From the NCBI RefSeq assembly GCF_900113525.1, contig NZ_FOPP01000013.1:54916-118915 (forward strand): a DNA stretch of 64,000 nucleotides, read 5' to 3'. The notes under the pieces were generated by a model that had not been told where the DNA came from, searched no databases, and saw only the letters and a list, made by a program, of their open reading frames with translations. A program made the position numbers and the translations under genes. This document shows, in pieces, positions 23,022 to 31,526 of the stretch (its first letter is position 1; each line of letters opens with the position of its first letter). The DNA comes from Pedobacter insulae. GTDB taxonomy: Bacteria > Bacteroidota > Bacteroidia > Sphingobacteriales > Sphingobacteriaceae.

Positions 23022-23693
23022 ATGAATACTCCAGAATTTGTTGCCTCATTAATGTATATAGCTTATAAAGATTATACAGGTGCAAGGTTGTTGCTAAATA
23101 ACAACGAAATACTACAAGGTTTAACTTTGGCTAGTTCTTCAGTTGAAAAGTACATGAAAGCATATCTTTTGGCAATAGGCAAAACACCAAGAGAAGTACA
23201 TTTGGACAGAATGAAAGAACTGAAAAAACAATTCGGGAATAGTAATATTGCTGTACTTGACCCTTTAGACAAGGGTTTTCTAAGACTGCTTGGAAAGGCC
23301 TATTCTTACCGATATTTAAACAAAAAGTCTGAGATTGAATATATTGGGTGTGCAATAAATCAAGTACTAGCAGAACTTGACTTTACAGTAAATTATTTTG
23401 AAGATCAAATTGAATTATACGATCCAATGACAGGTAAAAAAAAACAAACTTGGTATTTAAGGGCTTTTGAGTCAAATTACCCTATAGTTTCTCAAAACAA
23501 TTATTTAAAGCAAAATATTTCAAAGAAAGATTTTATGGAGTTACCGACTGCTATGTTTTCGTTACGTGTTAACCCAGGCAAAAAAGTCGGTGATCAATTA
23601 ATATTAGAAACTATTATTCCAGAGCAAAAATTTAAATATAATGGTGCAATTATTGAAAATTTAGAAATCAGAAAAAAAGGAATGAAACCTTAA
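23022..23693 (+). CDS. HEPN domain protein with C-terminal extension
   Basis: 223 residues. The first 125 form a HEPN-type helical bundle (DYTGARLLLNNNEILQGLTLASSSVEKYMKAYLL is spread over residues 17-50), as in the HEPN partners of MNT toxin-antitoxin pairs. No Rx4-6H motif is visible, so ribonuclease activity is doubtful. The last 100 residues are strand-rich and unfamiliar. No nucleotidyltransferase gene is adjacent. It is the last gene of the island, with a possible -7 box at 22960-22967. Confidence 0.65.
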   Translation: MNTPEFVASLMYIAYKDYTGARLLLNNNEILQGLTLASSSVEKYMKAYLLAIGKTPREVHLDRMKELKKQFGNSNIAVLDPLDKGFLRLLGKAYSYRYLNKKSEIEYIGCAINQVLAELDFTVNYFEDQIELYDPMTGKKKQTWYLRAFESNYPIVSQNNYLKQNISKKDFMELPTAMFSLRVNPGKKVGDQLILETIIPEQKFKYNGAIIENLEIRKKGMKP

Positions 23694-23749
23694 ATATCTT
23701 CGATTTGGAGCGAGAAAGTCAGTCAGATTGCCGTATACAGAATAAGATT

Positions 23750-23780
23750 AAAAAAACTTCCCATATGGGAAGTTTTTTTT
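23750..23780 (-). terminator. Terminator of tRNA-Leu (bidirectional palindrome)
   Basis: AAAAAAACTTCCC-ATAT-GGGAAGTTTTTTT is a perfect palindrome 6 bp after the tRNA 3' end. It can terminate the tRNA on the minus strand and the HEPN gene on the plus strand. A near copy lies at 17924-17954. Confidence 0.8.
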
Positions 23781-23785
23781 GTTAG

Positions 23786-23869
23786 TACCCAAGAGGAGAT
23801 TCGAACTCCCACACCCATAAGGGCGCCAGCCCCTCAAGCTGGTGCGTCTACCAATTTCGCCACCTGGGT
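23786..23869 (-). tRNA. tRNA-Leu (GAG)
   Basis: 84 nt with all arms. The acceptor ACCCAGG pairs with CTTGGGT (one G-U), the discriminator is A and no CCA is encoded. The D-arm reads GCGAAATTGGTAGACGC. The anticodon stem CCAGC/GCTGG encloses TTGAGGG, so the anticodon is GAG. A long variable arm (CGCCCTTATGGGTGT) marks a class II tRNA, and the T arm GGGAGTTCGAATCTCC is intact. Its 3' end faces the accessory island. Confidence 0.95.
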
Positions 23870-23913
23870 TTGCGCTGCAAATATAATGGAATGATTGAAT
23901 TTTAAAAGATAAA

Positions 23914-24672
23914 TTAAATACTAATCGTTAAACCATCGTAAGCCAGTCTAATATGAGGAGGCAATTCATTCTCAATGTTGGCATGTAAACCCAAATTATG
24001 GCTCATATGCGTAAAATAAGTCATCTCCGCCCCTACTTTTTCAGAGAAAGCTATCGCTTCTTTTAGAGTGAAGTGAGAAATATGATCCTCCTTTTGCAAA
24101 GCGTTAATCACAAGATATTTAGTTCCCTTTATTTTTGATAGTGAGTTGCCGGAAACAGTTTTTGCATCGGTGATATAAGTAAAGTCCCTGATTCGATAAC
24201 CAATTACTGGTAATTTATAATGCATCACTTCAATCGGTGTAACCACAGTTTCACCAACAATAAAGCTCTGACTGTTAACCGTATGCATATCGATTTGTGG
24301 TAAGCCATGATATTTAGTGTCAGCGAAGATATAAGAGAACTCTCTTTGCAAAGCTTCCTGAACTCTTTCCGTTGCATAAATAGCAATTCGCTTTTTTAGC
24401 AGGTAATTAAATGGCCGGATGTCATCTAACCCAGCAACATGGTCTTTATGCTCATGTGTATATAATATCGCATCCAGATCCTTCACCCCGGCTCGTAGCA
24501 TTTGATACCTGAAATCTGGGCCGCTATCTATTACAATAGTCTTATCCGTTTCAATAAGTACCGATACCCTTAATCTTTTATCTCTTAAATCGGCCGACAA
24601 ACATACCTCACAACTACAACCTATAACGGGTATCCCTTGTGATGTTCCTGTGCCTAAAAATGTTATTCTCAA
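23914..24672 (-). CDS. PhnP-like MBL fold metallohydrolase
   Basis: About 252 residues. The beginning RITFLGTGTSQGIPVIGCSC, with its two Cys and a third in EVC, is the PhnP-subfamily start including the structural zinc Cys. THEHKDHVAGLDD is the main metal motif. The family includes cyclic phosphodiesterases, but many Bacteroidota members are unassigned. An earlier TTG at 24705 would give 11 extra residues; TTG 24672 is chosen because homologous proteins start just before RITFLG. No ATG is available near either. It overlaps or abuts the upstream TlpA-like gene's end and is probably co-transcribed. Confidence 0.85.
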   Translation of the reverse strand: MRITFLGTGTSQGIPVIGCSCEVCLSADLRDKRLRVSVLIETDKTIVIDSGPDFRYQMLRAGVKDLDAILYTHEHKDHVAGLDDIRPFNYLLKKRIAIYATERVQEALQREFSYIFADTKYHGLPQIDMHTVNSQSFIVGETVVTPIEVMHYKLPVIGYRIRDFTYITDAKTVSGNSLSKIKGTKYLVINALQKEDHISHFTLKEAIAFSEKVGAEMTYFTHMSHNLGLHANIENELPPHIRLAYDGLTISI

Positions 24673-24705
24673 AATTCTGTTATTAGATGCTTCATTAATC
24701 CACAA

Positions 24706-25908
24706 TTATTGTGTACTCATTATTTCCGCTAACTTCTTGTCCAGTGCCTCATCACTTTCCCCGCCTCCGCCATATCGTCCAATAATTTTGCCCGTTTTAT
24801 CAATTAAAATCTTTGTTGGTAGTGTATGAATGCCAAAACTATCACTAATATCGTTTGATCTATCAAATCCATCTTTCGTTAACTTCAACCCCCTTAATAC
24901 ATGTTTCCACATTCCAATCCCATCCTGAGCCACAGCAGCTCTCCAAGCTTCAGGTTTAGTGTCATCGTCCGATATACCTATAATTTCAAAACCTTTGGGT
25001 TTATATAGGGTATATAATTTTTTCAAATGTGGATTTCCCTCCCTACAAGGTATGCACCAACTCGCCCAGAAATCTAACAACACATATTTCCCTTTAAAAT
25101 CTGCCAAACTTAAAGGTGCTCCGTCAATATCAACCCAAGTAAACGCGCCAGCTACCGAACCGGGAGATCCTTTTCTCAACTTTACAATTTCTGCTTCAAT
25201 TTGTTTACCAAAGCCACTTTGTTTGATCTTTTCGGAAAATCCTTTATAAAAAAGCACTACAGAGTCTAAAGGTAGTTTGGAAACTTTAAAAGTCATTAAA
25301 TAGGCCGACAAATACGAATTTGGATTTTTTGCGACAAAGGCATAATCTACCTGATCCAATTTCTTACTAAAGGGTTCGAACTGATTACGAATAACATTTG
25401 CAACTTTTTTGAGCGAGTCTTGTACGCTTGGAGGCAACTTATCCTTGATTGCTTTTATATATGCTTCATTCGCTAACTTATAAGCATCTTGATACGGTTT
25501 CAGACCTGCGGTGATCGAGCCTTTAAGTTTAGCAAGTTGGGCAACCTCATCCTGAGTTTTTGAACCCTTTAGCTTAAAGTCTTTATAATTACCCTCCGTC
25601 ACTTCCAGTTTCATCTCAGAAGGCTCTATAAAAAAACTAGTGAAATTAGGGTCATCCACATTTCTAGTTTTCAATGATCCGCGCAAATAAGCATTTGTAG
25701 GTTCATTAATATTCCCTTTAAACTTAAATGTTTGCTGAATAATGATGCTGCTATCCGTTTTAGATTGCCCATCTTTGTCCCGGTAACTAAGGTAGATATA
25801 ACCAGAATTCTTCCAATTGATCGTTCCAGAAATTGTAAAAGTTGCCTTTTGAGCAAAGGCAAATAAACTTAGGAAAGTAAGTACGATTAAAAATCTAACT
25901 CTTTTCAT
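24706..25908 (-). CDS. TlpA family thiol-disulfide reductase with DUF4369 domain
   Basis: 400 residues. Signal peptide (about 1-19, cut at FA-Q). Residues about 25-120 are the DUF4369 beta domain (FTISGTINWKNSGYIYLS). The C-terminal 140 residues are a TlpA/ResA-like thioredoxin fold with WASWCIPCREGNPHL and the cis-Pro loop TLPTKILIDKTGKIIG. It works in the periplasm, membrane-attached or soluble, reducing disulfides, possibly in cytochrome maturation. DUF4369-TlpA fusions are common in Bacteroidota. Confidence 0.92.
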   Translation of the reverse strand: MKRVRFLIVLTFLSLFAFAQKATFTISGTINWKNSGYIYLSYRDKDGQSKTDSSIIIQQTFKFKGNINEPTNAYLRGSLKTRNVDDPNFTSFFIEPSEMKLEVTEGNYKDFKLKGSKTQDEVAQLAKLKGSITAGLKPYQDAYKLANEAYIKAIKDKLPPSVQDSLKKVANVIRNQFEPFSKKLDQVDYAFVAKNPNSYLSAYLMTFKVSKLPLDSVVLFYKGFSEKIKQSGFGKQIEAEIVKLRKGSPGSVAGAFTWVDIDGAPLSLADFKGKYVLLDFWASWCIPCREGNPHLKKLYTLYKPKGFEIIGISDDDTKPEAWRAAVAQDGIGMWKHVLRGLKLTKDGFDRSNDISDSFGIHTLPTKILIDKTGKIIGRYGGGGESDEALDKKLAEIMSTQ

Positions 25909-25992
25909 TTCGGTTAAAGATTGGCAAAAGGTAATACAATAATACCGAAAATAATTTTAATCGCTTATAATTGAACCTGGATGTCGAGCATT

Positions 25993-26024
25993 AAAAAGGG
26001 GCTTAAGTACATGACCTAAACCCC
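25993..26024 (-). terminator. Terminator after lolA-like gene
   Basis: On the minus strand GGGGTTTA pairs with TAAGCCCC (one G-U) around an 11-nt loop, followed by TTTTT. It lies 23 bp after the stop of the LolA-like gene. Confidence 0.7.
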
Positions 26025-26046
26025 TCATATTAACAGGTAAAATATG

Positions 26047-26697
26047 TTATCGTAAATCTACAACTTCAACTCCTGGATGTTTCTTAGCGTCGAAAGCAAA
26101 CGTAGTCGCCGGCACTTTAATGTTCGGAGAAAAAGTTTTTACGTTATAAGTATAAGTATTTCCGTTTTTCTCGAAAATAACAACATTCGCTATTTGTTTA
26201 GAAACTTTATCAATACTTAAGCGAACTTTAAAAATAGTTTTTTTCGTATCCGTAGGTGATAAATCAATCATCTGATAAGTTTTAGAACCAACCTTTTTTT
26301 CACCAGTATAAAGATACTTAAAGCCTTTTTCATAAATAGTGAAGATCTTTGCCGGGTTTATCGCATCGCTGCTTTGATCAACATTGGAAATCTGAACCTC
26401 TTTGTCATTTTTTAAATACGTCCACTGTACCTTACCATCGCTAATCAAATCTTGATTAGTCATCGCTACCTTATATTTGTTGGCATTTGCCTTTACATAT
26501 AAAGTTCCTTGTTGGGTTTCATTAACCTTTGCCTGTGCATTGTTTAAGGTAAATGTAAAATCAGTCTTAACAACATCATACGAACGATATTTCTTACTTA
26601 CTGCAGCCAAAATCTCTTTCGCTTTTGAATCTGTTTGTGCCGAAGCCTTCAATCCAAAACTTCCAATAATCACTAATGCTACTATTAATTTCTTCAT
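26047..26697 (-). CDS. lolA: LolA-like outer membrane lipoprotein carrier
   Basis: 216 residues, with a signal peptide (cut at ASA-QT, near 20). The mature part has the LolA pattern: a helix AKEILAAVSKKYRSYDVVKTDF, then strands with GTLYVKANANKYKV and VQWTYLKNDKEVQISNVD, and the acidic/Gln tail of Bacteroidota LolA. It carries lipoproteins across the periplasm from the inner to the outer membrane. It follows ftsK on the same strand by 61 bp, as is common in Bacteroidota. Confidence 0.88.
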   Translation of the reverse strand: MKKLIVALVIIGSFGLKASAQTDSKAKEILAAVSKKYRSYDVVKTDFTFTLNNAQAKVNETQQGTLYVKANANKYKVAMTNQDLISDGKVQWTYLKNDKEVQISNVDQSSDAINPAKIFTIYEKGFKYLYTGEKKVGSKTYQMIDLSPTDTKKTIFKVRLSIDKVSKQIANVVIFEKNGNTYTYNVKTFSPNIKVPATTFAFDAKKHPGVEVVDLR

Positions 26698-26758
26698 CTT
26701 TTTCTTTAATTTAATTGCTAAATCGGGTTAAAAATAAGTTAGCAAAATTTAAAACCAA

Positions 26759-29311
26759 TTATTTTTTATTTAAGTCATTCAAGAATTGTTCCAAAGCATA
26801 CTGATCCGGCAATAAAACTTCTCTAGCCTTGCTTCCTTCGAACGGACCAACTACTCCAGCTGATTCTAATTGATCGATGATTCTCCCTGCCCTATTATAG
26901 CCCAGCTTCATTTTTCGCTGAATTAACGATGTGGAGCCTTGTTGATGGGTTACAATGAGTTGGGCAGCTTCTTCAAATAAAGGATCGCGATCATCAGGAT
27001 CAAAGTCCAATTTATTGGATTCAGCGTTCTCATCAATATATTCTGGTAATTGATAAGCATCTGGATAGCCCCTTTGATTACCAATAAACTCAGAAATCCG
27101 GTCAACCTCTGGAGTATCTACAAACGCACACTGTAGCCTTATTAAGTCGCTACCAGTGGATAATAACATATCTCCCCTTCCAATCAGCTGATCTGCACCA
27201 CCACTATCTAAAATTGTTCTCGAATCTATCTTAGACAACACTCTAAATGCCAATCTGGCAGGAAAATTCGCCTTAATCGTACCAGTAATAATATTTACAG
27301 AAGGGCGTTGGGTGGCTAGAACCAGGTGAATTCCAATAGCCCTTGCCAACTGAGCCAAACGGGCAATAGGCGCCTCTACCTCTTTTCCCGCAGTCATCAT
27401 TAAATCTGCAAACTCATCAACTACTAAAACTATAAACGGTAAAAATCTATGTCCATTGTTTGGGTTAAGCTTACGCTTGATAAACTTATCGTTATATTCT
27501 TTTAAATTCCTTACCTGCGCGTCTTTCAATAAATCATAACGTTGATCCATCTCAATGCAAAGAGAATTTAAGGTATTGACTACTTTTTTAGTATCGGTGA
27601 TTATCGCATCAGCTTCACCTGGAAGCTTGGCCAGAAAGTGACGCTCAATTCTATTAAATAAAGTCAACTCCACTTTTTTAGGATCTACCAACACAAACTT
27701 CAGTTGAGCCGGGTGTTTTTTGTAAAGTAGCGACACCAAAATTGCATTGATCCCAACTGATTTTCCCTGCCCGGTTGCTCCCGCCACCAACAAGTGGGGC
27801 ATCTTAGCTAAATCTGCAATAAACACTTCATTACTAATTGTTTTACCTAAGGCAATAGGCAAGTCCATCGTAGTTTGTGCCCATTTCTCTGTATTTAAAA
27901 TACTTCGCATAGAAACCATCTCGGGATGCTGGTTGGGCACCTCAATACCGATTGTCCCTTTACCAGGCATGGGCGCAATAATACGAATACCCAAAGCCGC
28001 CAAACTTAACGCAATATCATCCTCCAAATTCTTGATCTTGGAAATTCTAACACCAGGAGCGGGGATAATTTCATACAAAGTAACAGTAGGACCAATCGTC
28101 GCTTTGATTTTATCAATCTCTATATTATAGTGGTTTAAAGTCTCTACAATTTTATTTTTATTAGCCTCCAACTCTTCAGCATTTACTGAAATCTTGTTCG
28201 AACCATAGTTTTCAAGCAAATCCAATTTAGGATACTGATAACCCGATAAGTCTAATTTTTCATCGTAGTTTCCAAATTGTTCAACCAAACCAGCAGCCTT
28301 TACTTCCTCTTCACTCTTTTCGACAGTAAAGGAGGGTTCAGGTGCAATAGGAGGAGCAGTAACAGTTGGAGTTAATAACACATTCGAGGCTAATGGCGTT
28401 GCAATGACACTTTCAACGCTTTCTTCCCTATTTTCAAAACGGTTTGGAGTTAATACAATATGCTGTTCCTTTTTAGCTTTATTTTTGTACTGATCGTTTA
28501 TGCTAAATTCAACAGACTCAGCAACATCCTCTGGCACTTTGTTACTAGCCTCAGCATTCCTTATATCGTTAACATAGGCTGGTACTTCATTGTCTAAATA
28601 AACTTCCTTTTCACGTTTAGGAATTTTAAAATCTATGTTATAAGCAATGATCAATACGGTTAAACCTAAAAAAATAATTAGCCCTGCAACTCCGGCGGGA
28701 CCAATTTGGGCGACTAATAATTTATTAGTCCAATAGCCAAATTCTCCTTCTAAAAAGTGTGGGCTTTGGGCAATAAAAGAATGTGCAAATGCCAGCGTTA
28801 AGGAAATAAAAATTAAAAAGAAAAAGCTGTAACCCAGCGTTTTCTCGAGGGCAAAAATCTTTACTTTAAACAATAGTCTATATCCGATCACAAAAAAGAT
28901 TAAGACGAACAAGAACGAAGCTATCCCAAACCATTCATAAATAAATTGATGCGCTAATAACGCGCCTACTTTACCTAACCAGTTCTCCACTACCGGAGCA
29001 ACTACACCATTATCCTTTAATTCCTCTGCTGTTTTAAAAAGATTACTCCATCCCCCATTTGCATCAATTACATAACTCTGATCATCTTGCCAGCTAAAAA
29101 GGTAAGAGGTAAAGGCTACAAAAAAGTAAAGCGAAAAAATGATGAAAAGTAAGCCCACGATTTTAACAAATCTACCGTCCCTTAAATCAAACGATGGCAT
29201 TATGTTAGCCTTTGGACGTGTAGAACGGCTCGCAGAAGGTCGTTGGCCCTTCGAAGGATCACTTTCTTGTTTAAATGAGTTGGATTTAAATTGGTTTCCC
29301 CTTACCGACAT
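26759..29311 (-). CDS. ftsK: DNA translocase FtsK
   Basis: 850 residues from the ATG that encodes MSVRGNQFKS. An upstream ATG at 29362 would add 17 unlikely residues. Four N-terminal membrane helices (about 35-230) are followed by a variable linker, the alpha/beta motor with Walker A GATGQGKSVGIN and Walker B IVLVVDEFADLM, and the C-terminal gamma winged helix (QRKMKLGYNRAGRIIDQLE) that reads polar DNA motifs. It moves chromosome termini through the division septum. Confidence 0.95.
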   Translation of the reverse strand: MSVRGNQFKSNSFKQESDPSKGQRPSASRSTRPKANIMPSFDLRDGRFVKIVGLLFIIFSLYFFVAFTSYLFSWQDDQSYVIDANGGWSNLFKTAEELKDNGVVAPVVENWLGKVGALLAHQFIYEWFGIASFLFVLIFFVIGYRLLFKVKIFALEKTLGYSFFFLIFISLTLAFAHSFIAQSPHFLEGEFGYWTNKLLVAQIGPAGVAGLIIFLGLTVLIIAYNIDFKIPKREKEVYLDNEVPAYVNDIRNAEASNKVPEDVAESVEFSINDQYKNKAKKEQHIVLTPNRFENREESVESVIATPLASNVLLTPTVTAPPIAPEPSFTVEKSEEEVKAAGLVEQFGNYDEKLDLSGYQYPKLDLLENYGSNKISVNAEELEANKNKIVETLNHYNIEIDKIKATIGPTVTLYEIIPAPGVRISKIKNLEDDIALSLAALGIRIIAPMPGKGTIGIEVPNQHPEMVSMRSILNTEKWAQTTMDLPIALGKTISNEVFIADLAKMPHLLVAGATGQGKSVGINAILVSLLYKKHPAQLKFVLVDPKKVELTLFNRIERHFLAKLPGEADAIITDTKKVVNTLNSLCIEMDQRYDLLKDAQVRNLKEYNDKFIKRKLNPNNGHRFLPFIVLVVDEFADLMMTAGKEVEAPIARLAQLARAIGIHLVLATQRPSVNIITGTIKANFPARLAFRVLSKIDSRTILDSGGADQLIGRGDMLLSTGSDLIRLQCAFVDTPEVDRISEFIGNQRGYPDAYQLPEYIDENAESNKLDFDPDDRDPLFEEAAQLIVTHQQGSTSLIQRKMKLGYNRAGRIIDQLESAGVVGPFEGSKAREVLLPDQYALEQFLNDLNKK

Positions 29312-29512
29312 CTCTTGTAAATTTATAATGAACAAACTTAGATAAATTACTTTTATATGCAATATAATTAGTTACATATAAAAATATTTTAAACCTTTTC
29401 AACCAACTTAGGTCTTAATAATATCAGCAAATAATTTTCATTTATGGTTTAGCTGTTTTTTGAATAGATTAGTTTTATATAGTTTTGTTTTAGGTTAATC
29501 CTGCTTAATTTT

Positions 29513-30340
29513 TTAGGCAGGATTTTTTGTATACTTCATTCCCCATTCACTCCAAGAACCATCATAAATACTTATATTTTGAAAACCAATTAAGGTTGCC
29601 GCTAAGGCATCAATACAAGCGGTCACACCCGATCCGCAACTAAATATCAAATGCGAATCTTTAGGGCCAATCTTCTGAAAAATGTTTTCCAACTTGTCCG
29701 TAGTCCCCATTTCGTTCTCCGCCAATACTTCTTCAAACGGTATATTGATAGAATTTGGTATGTGACCGGCCCTAAGCCCTTGCCTTGGTTCGCTAACACT
29801 CCCATTGAAACGTCCCGCACTTCGAGCATCGATAATGATTTTATCAGGGGCATCCAAGGCATTAAGCACTTCCTGAAAATTAACAAAAAATTGAGACTGA
29901 TAAACACCCTTAAAATCTCCTTTGCTTGTCGGCAAAGCATGAATATGGCTATAGTCGAAACCTCTCCTCAGCCATAAAGGCAAACCACCATTTAGTACAT
30001 AACAATTCTTAAATCCCATGGCCCGAAACATCCACCATACCCGCGGACTGGAATAAACACCCACACGGTCATAAACCACCAATAAAGAATTGTTGTTTAT
30101 CCCCAGCTCTTGTGCAGCAGCCGTAAACTCGTTCTCACTGGGCATCATATGCGGCAAATCACTAGTTGCGCTACTAAATTTATCCCAGTCGAATTTTAAA
30201 GCATTCGGAATAATTTTATCATCCTCTGCCGAACTACTTTTTATAGGATTTGACAAACTTACATCCAATATGATTAGCAAGGGATTATTACGGTTTTCAA
30301 AAAGCCATTGTGGATTAACCAACGGTGAATTTTCATGCAT
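29513..30340 (-). CDS. Two-domain sulfurtransferase (SseA-like)
   Basis: 275 residues: two rhodanese domains in tandem, the second catalytic with CGSGVTACIDALAA. The loop CG(S)GVTA is that of 3-mercaptopyruvate sulfurtransferases. The first domain carries DVSLSNP and RVWWMFRAMGF. Cytoplasmic. It transfers sulfur from 3-mercaptopyruvate or thiosulfate to cyanide or thiols. Not linked to the sulfur block at 6-10 kb. A hairpin overlaps its stop codon (29497-29524) but its T-run faces the other strand. Confidence 0.9.
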   Translation of the reverse strand: MHENSPLVNPQWLFENRNNPLLIILDVSLSNPIKSSSAEDDKIIPNALKFDWDKFSSATSDLPHMMPSENEFTAAAQELGINNNSLLVVYDRVGVYSSPRVWWMFRAMGFKNCYVLNGGLPLWLRRGFDYSHIHALPTSKGDFKGVYQSQFFVNFQEVLNALDAPDKIIIDARSAGRFNGSVSEPRQGLRAGHIPNSINIPFEEVLAENEMGTTDKLENIFQKIGPKDSHLIFSCGSGVTACIDALAATLIGFQNISIYDGSWSEWGMKYTKNPA

Positions 30341-30398
30341 ATTTCGAAAGGTTATTCGTTCTGCAAAAATAGCTATACCAAACTTAATTATGAAATAA

Positions 30399-30470
30399 CC
30401 GACTTCGTAAGTCGACCTAAAAACAACCGACTTCGTAAGTCGACTAAAAAAAGTCGACTTACGAAGTCGG
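30399..30470. repeat. REP-like palindromes, CCGACTTCGTAAGTCG family (3 copies)
   Basis: Copies at 30399-30415, 30427-30445 and, inverted, 30452-30470. Each is itself a palindrome around TTCGTAA, and copies 2 and 3 pair as a long stem. A related pair with C for T lies at 54661-54702. They sit between the sulfurtransferase and ankyrin genes, which diverge. Confidence 0.8.
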
Positions 30471-30585
30471 GGGGTCTGTCGGGCGGGCGGGCAACTTTCG
30501 CTGTCAGGATTCTAAAATCTCATTTTATTTTTGTTATTTTAAGCTGTTAATTCGCACTGATAAAGAAATTTATTTACTATTAAAG

Positions 30586-31242
30586 ATGGACAATACGCCT
30601 CTCGAGAAGCTGATTGAAGAAAATAAGCTTGCAGAAATTACCGAATTATTAAGTAAGCAACCAGCCCTTGCTATCGCTGCAACATCTCATCATATCTCTC
30701 CGTTATTATTAGCTGCCTATTATCAAAGACCTGATATTGCCAATGCCATTGCAGAATTTGTGCCCGAATTAACCATCTTTGAAGCCTGTGCCCTCGGAAA
30801 ATTTGAGGAGACCACCTTGCTGATTTTCAAGAATCCGACCTCCATAAATTCTTACTCAGAAGATGGCTTCACCCCTCTGGGCTTAGCTTGCTATTTCGGA
30901 CATGAAGAAATTGCTAGATTTTTGGTGCTAAAAGGCGCAGAAGTAAACGTACCCAGTAAAAATGGATTTAATGTATTCCCTATTCATTCGGCTGTCGCTG
31001 CAAATAACATCAATATTACAAGAATATTATTCGATGCTGGAGCCTACCCAAATGTCTGTCAAAAATCAGGTATGGCGCCATTACATTCTGCCGCTCAATT
31101 AGGAAACATTGAATTGATAATTTTACTGCTGGAGCATGGGGCTGACGTAAATCTACGGATGGAAGGTGGAAAGCTACCTGCCGACTTAGCTGCAGAAAAA
31201 GGCTTTGAAGAAATTGCAGAAATATTAAGAGACGACGATTAA
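30586..31242 (+). CDS. Ankyrin repeat protein
   Basis: 218 residues. Five or so ankyrin repeats fill residues about 30-218 (DGFTPLGLACYFGHEEIARFLV, NGFNVFPIHSAVAANNINITRI, SGMAPLHSAAQLGNIELIILLL shortened here to their cores). No signal peptide or other domain. Probably a protein-protein interaction module in the cytoplasm; partner unknown. Overlaps the convergent PspC-like gene by 4 bp. Confidence 0.88.
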   Translation: MDNTPLEKLIEENKLAEITELLSKQPALAIAATSHHISPLLLAAYYQRPDIANAIAEFVPELTIFEACALGKFEETTLLIFKNPTSINSYSEDGFTPLGLACYFGHEEIARFLVLKGAEVNVPSKNGFNVFPIHSAVAANNINITRILFDAGAYPNVCQKSGMAPLHSAAQLGNIELIILLLEHGADVNLRMEGGKLPADLAAEKGFEEIAEILRDDD

Positions 31243-31460
31243 ATATCCCATACTTTTAACCTTACTTTCTTTACATAACTTCTTATATCAAGCACCACAG
31301 CAGCTAGTAAATAAAATAAAATTGGAAATCCTACCGCCAAGAATGAAGAGTAAATAAAAAACAAGCGCACTTTAGTAGTACTCATATTTAACGTATTTGC
31401 CAGATAGGTTGAAACACCAAAACTCTGTTTTTCGAAAAAAGTAATTACGCTTTGAAACAT
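31239..31460 (-). CDS. PspC domain membrane protein
   Basis: 73 residues: a short PspC domain with FGVSTYLANTLNMSTTKVRL and one or two membrane segments (FFIYSSFLAVGFPILFYLLA). In Bacteroidota such stand-alone small PspC proteins are frequent and may respond to envelope stress. Function not proven. Its stop overlaps the ankyrin gene on the other strand by 4 bp. Confidence 0.8.
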   Translation of the reverse strand: MFQSVITFFEKQSFGVSTYLANTLNMSTTKVRLFFIYSSFLAVGFPILFYLLAAVVLDIRSYVKKVRLKVWDI

Positions 31461-31526
31461 CTTATTACCCTATAATTTTAATTTTAAATACAATTTACGA
31501 TTTTTTTATTGAAATGAATAATTCAT

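Noticed and set aside
10409..23785. Prophage or integrative element with its own recombinase
   Set aside because: No integrase, transposase, capsid or tail gene can be seen on either strand.
29312..29362. Earlier start for ftsK
   Set aside because: The extra 17 residues resemble no FtsK N-terminus; MSVRGN fits the family start.
29497..29524. Terminator of the sulfurtransferase gene
   Set aside because: The stem is good but its T-run faces the plus strand, where no gene ends, and on the minus strand it includes the last codons and lacks a U-tract.
30399..30470. Regular short repeats that could be a CRISPR array
   Set aside because: Copies alternate in orientation, spacers are 6-11 bp and not unique, and no cas gene is near; they are REP-like palindromes.
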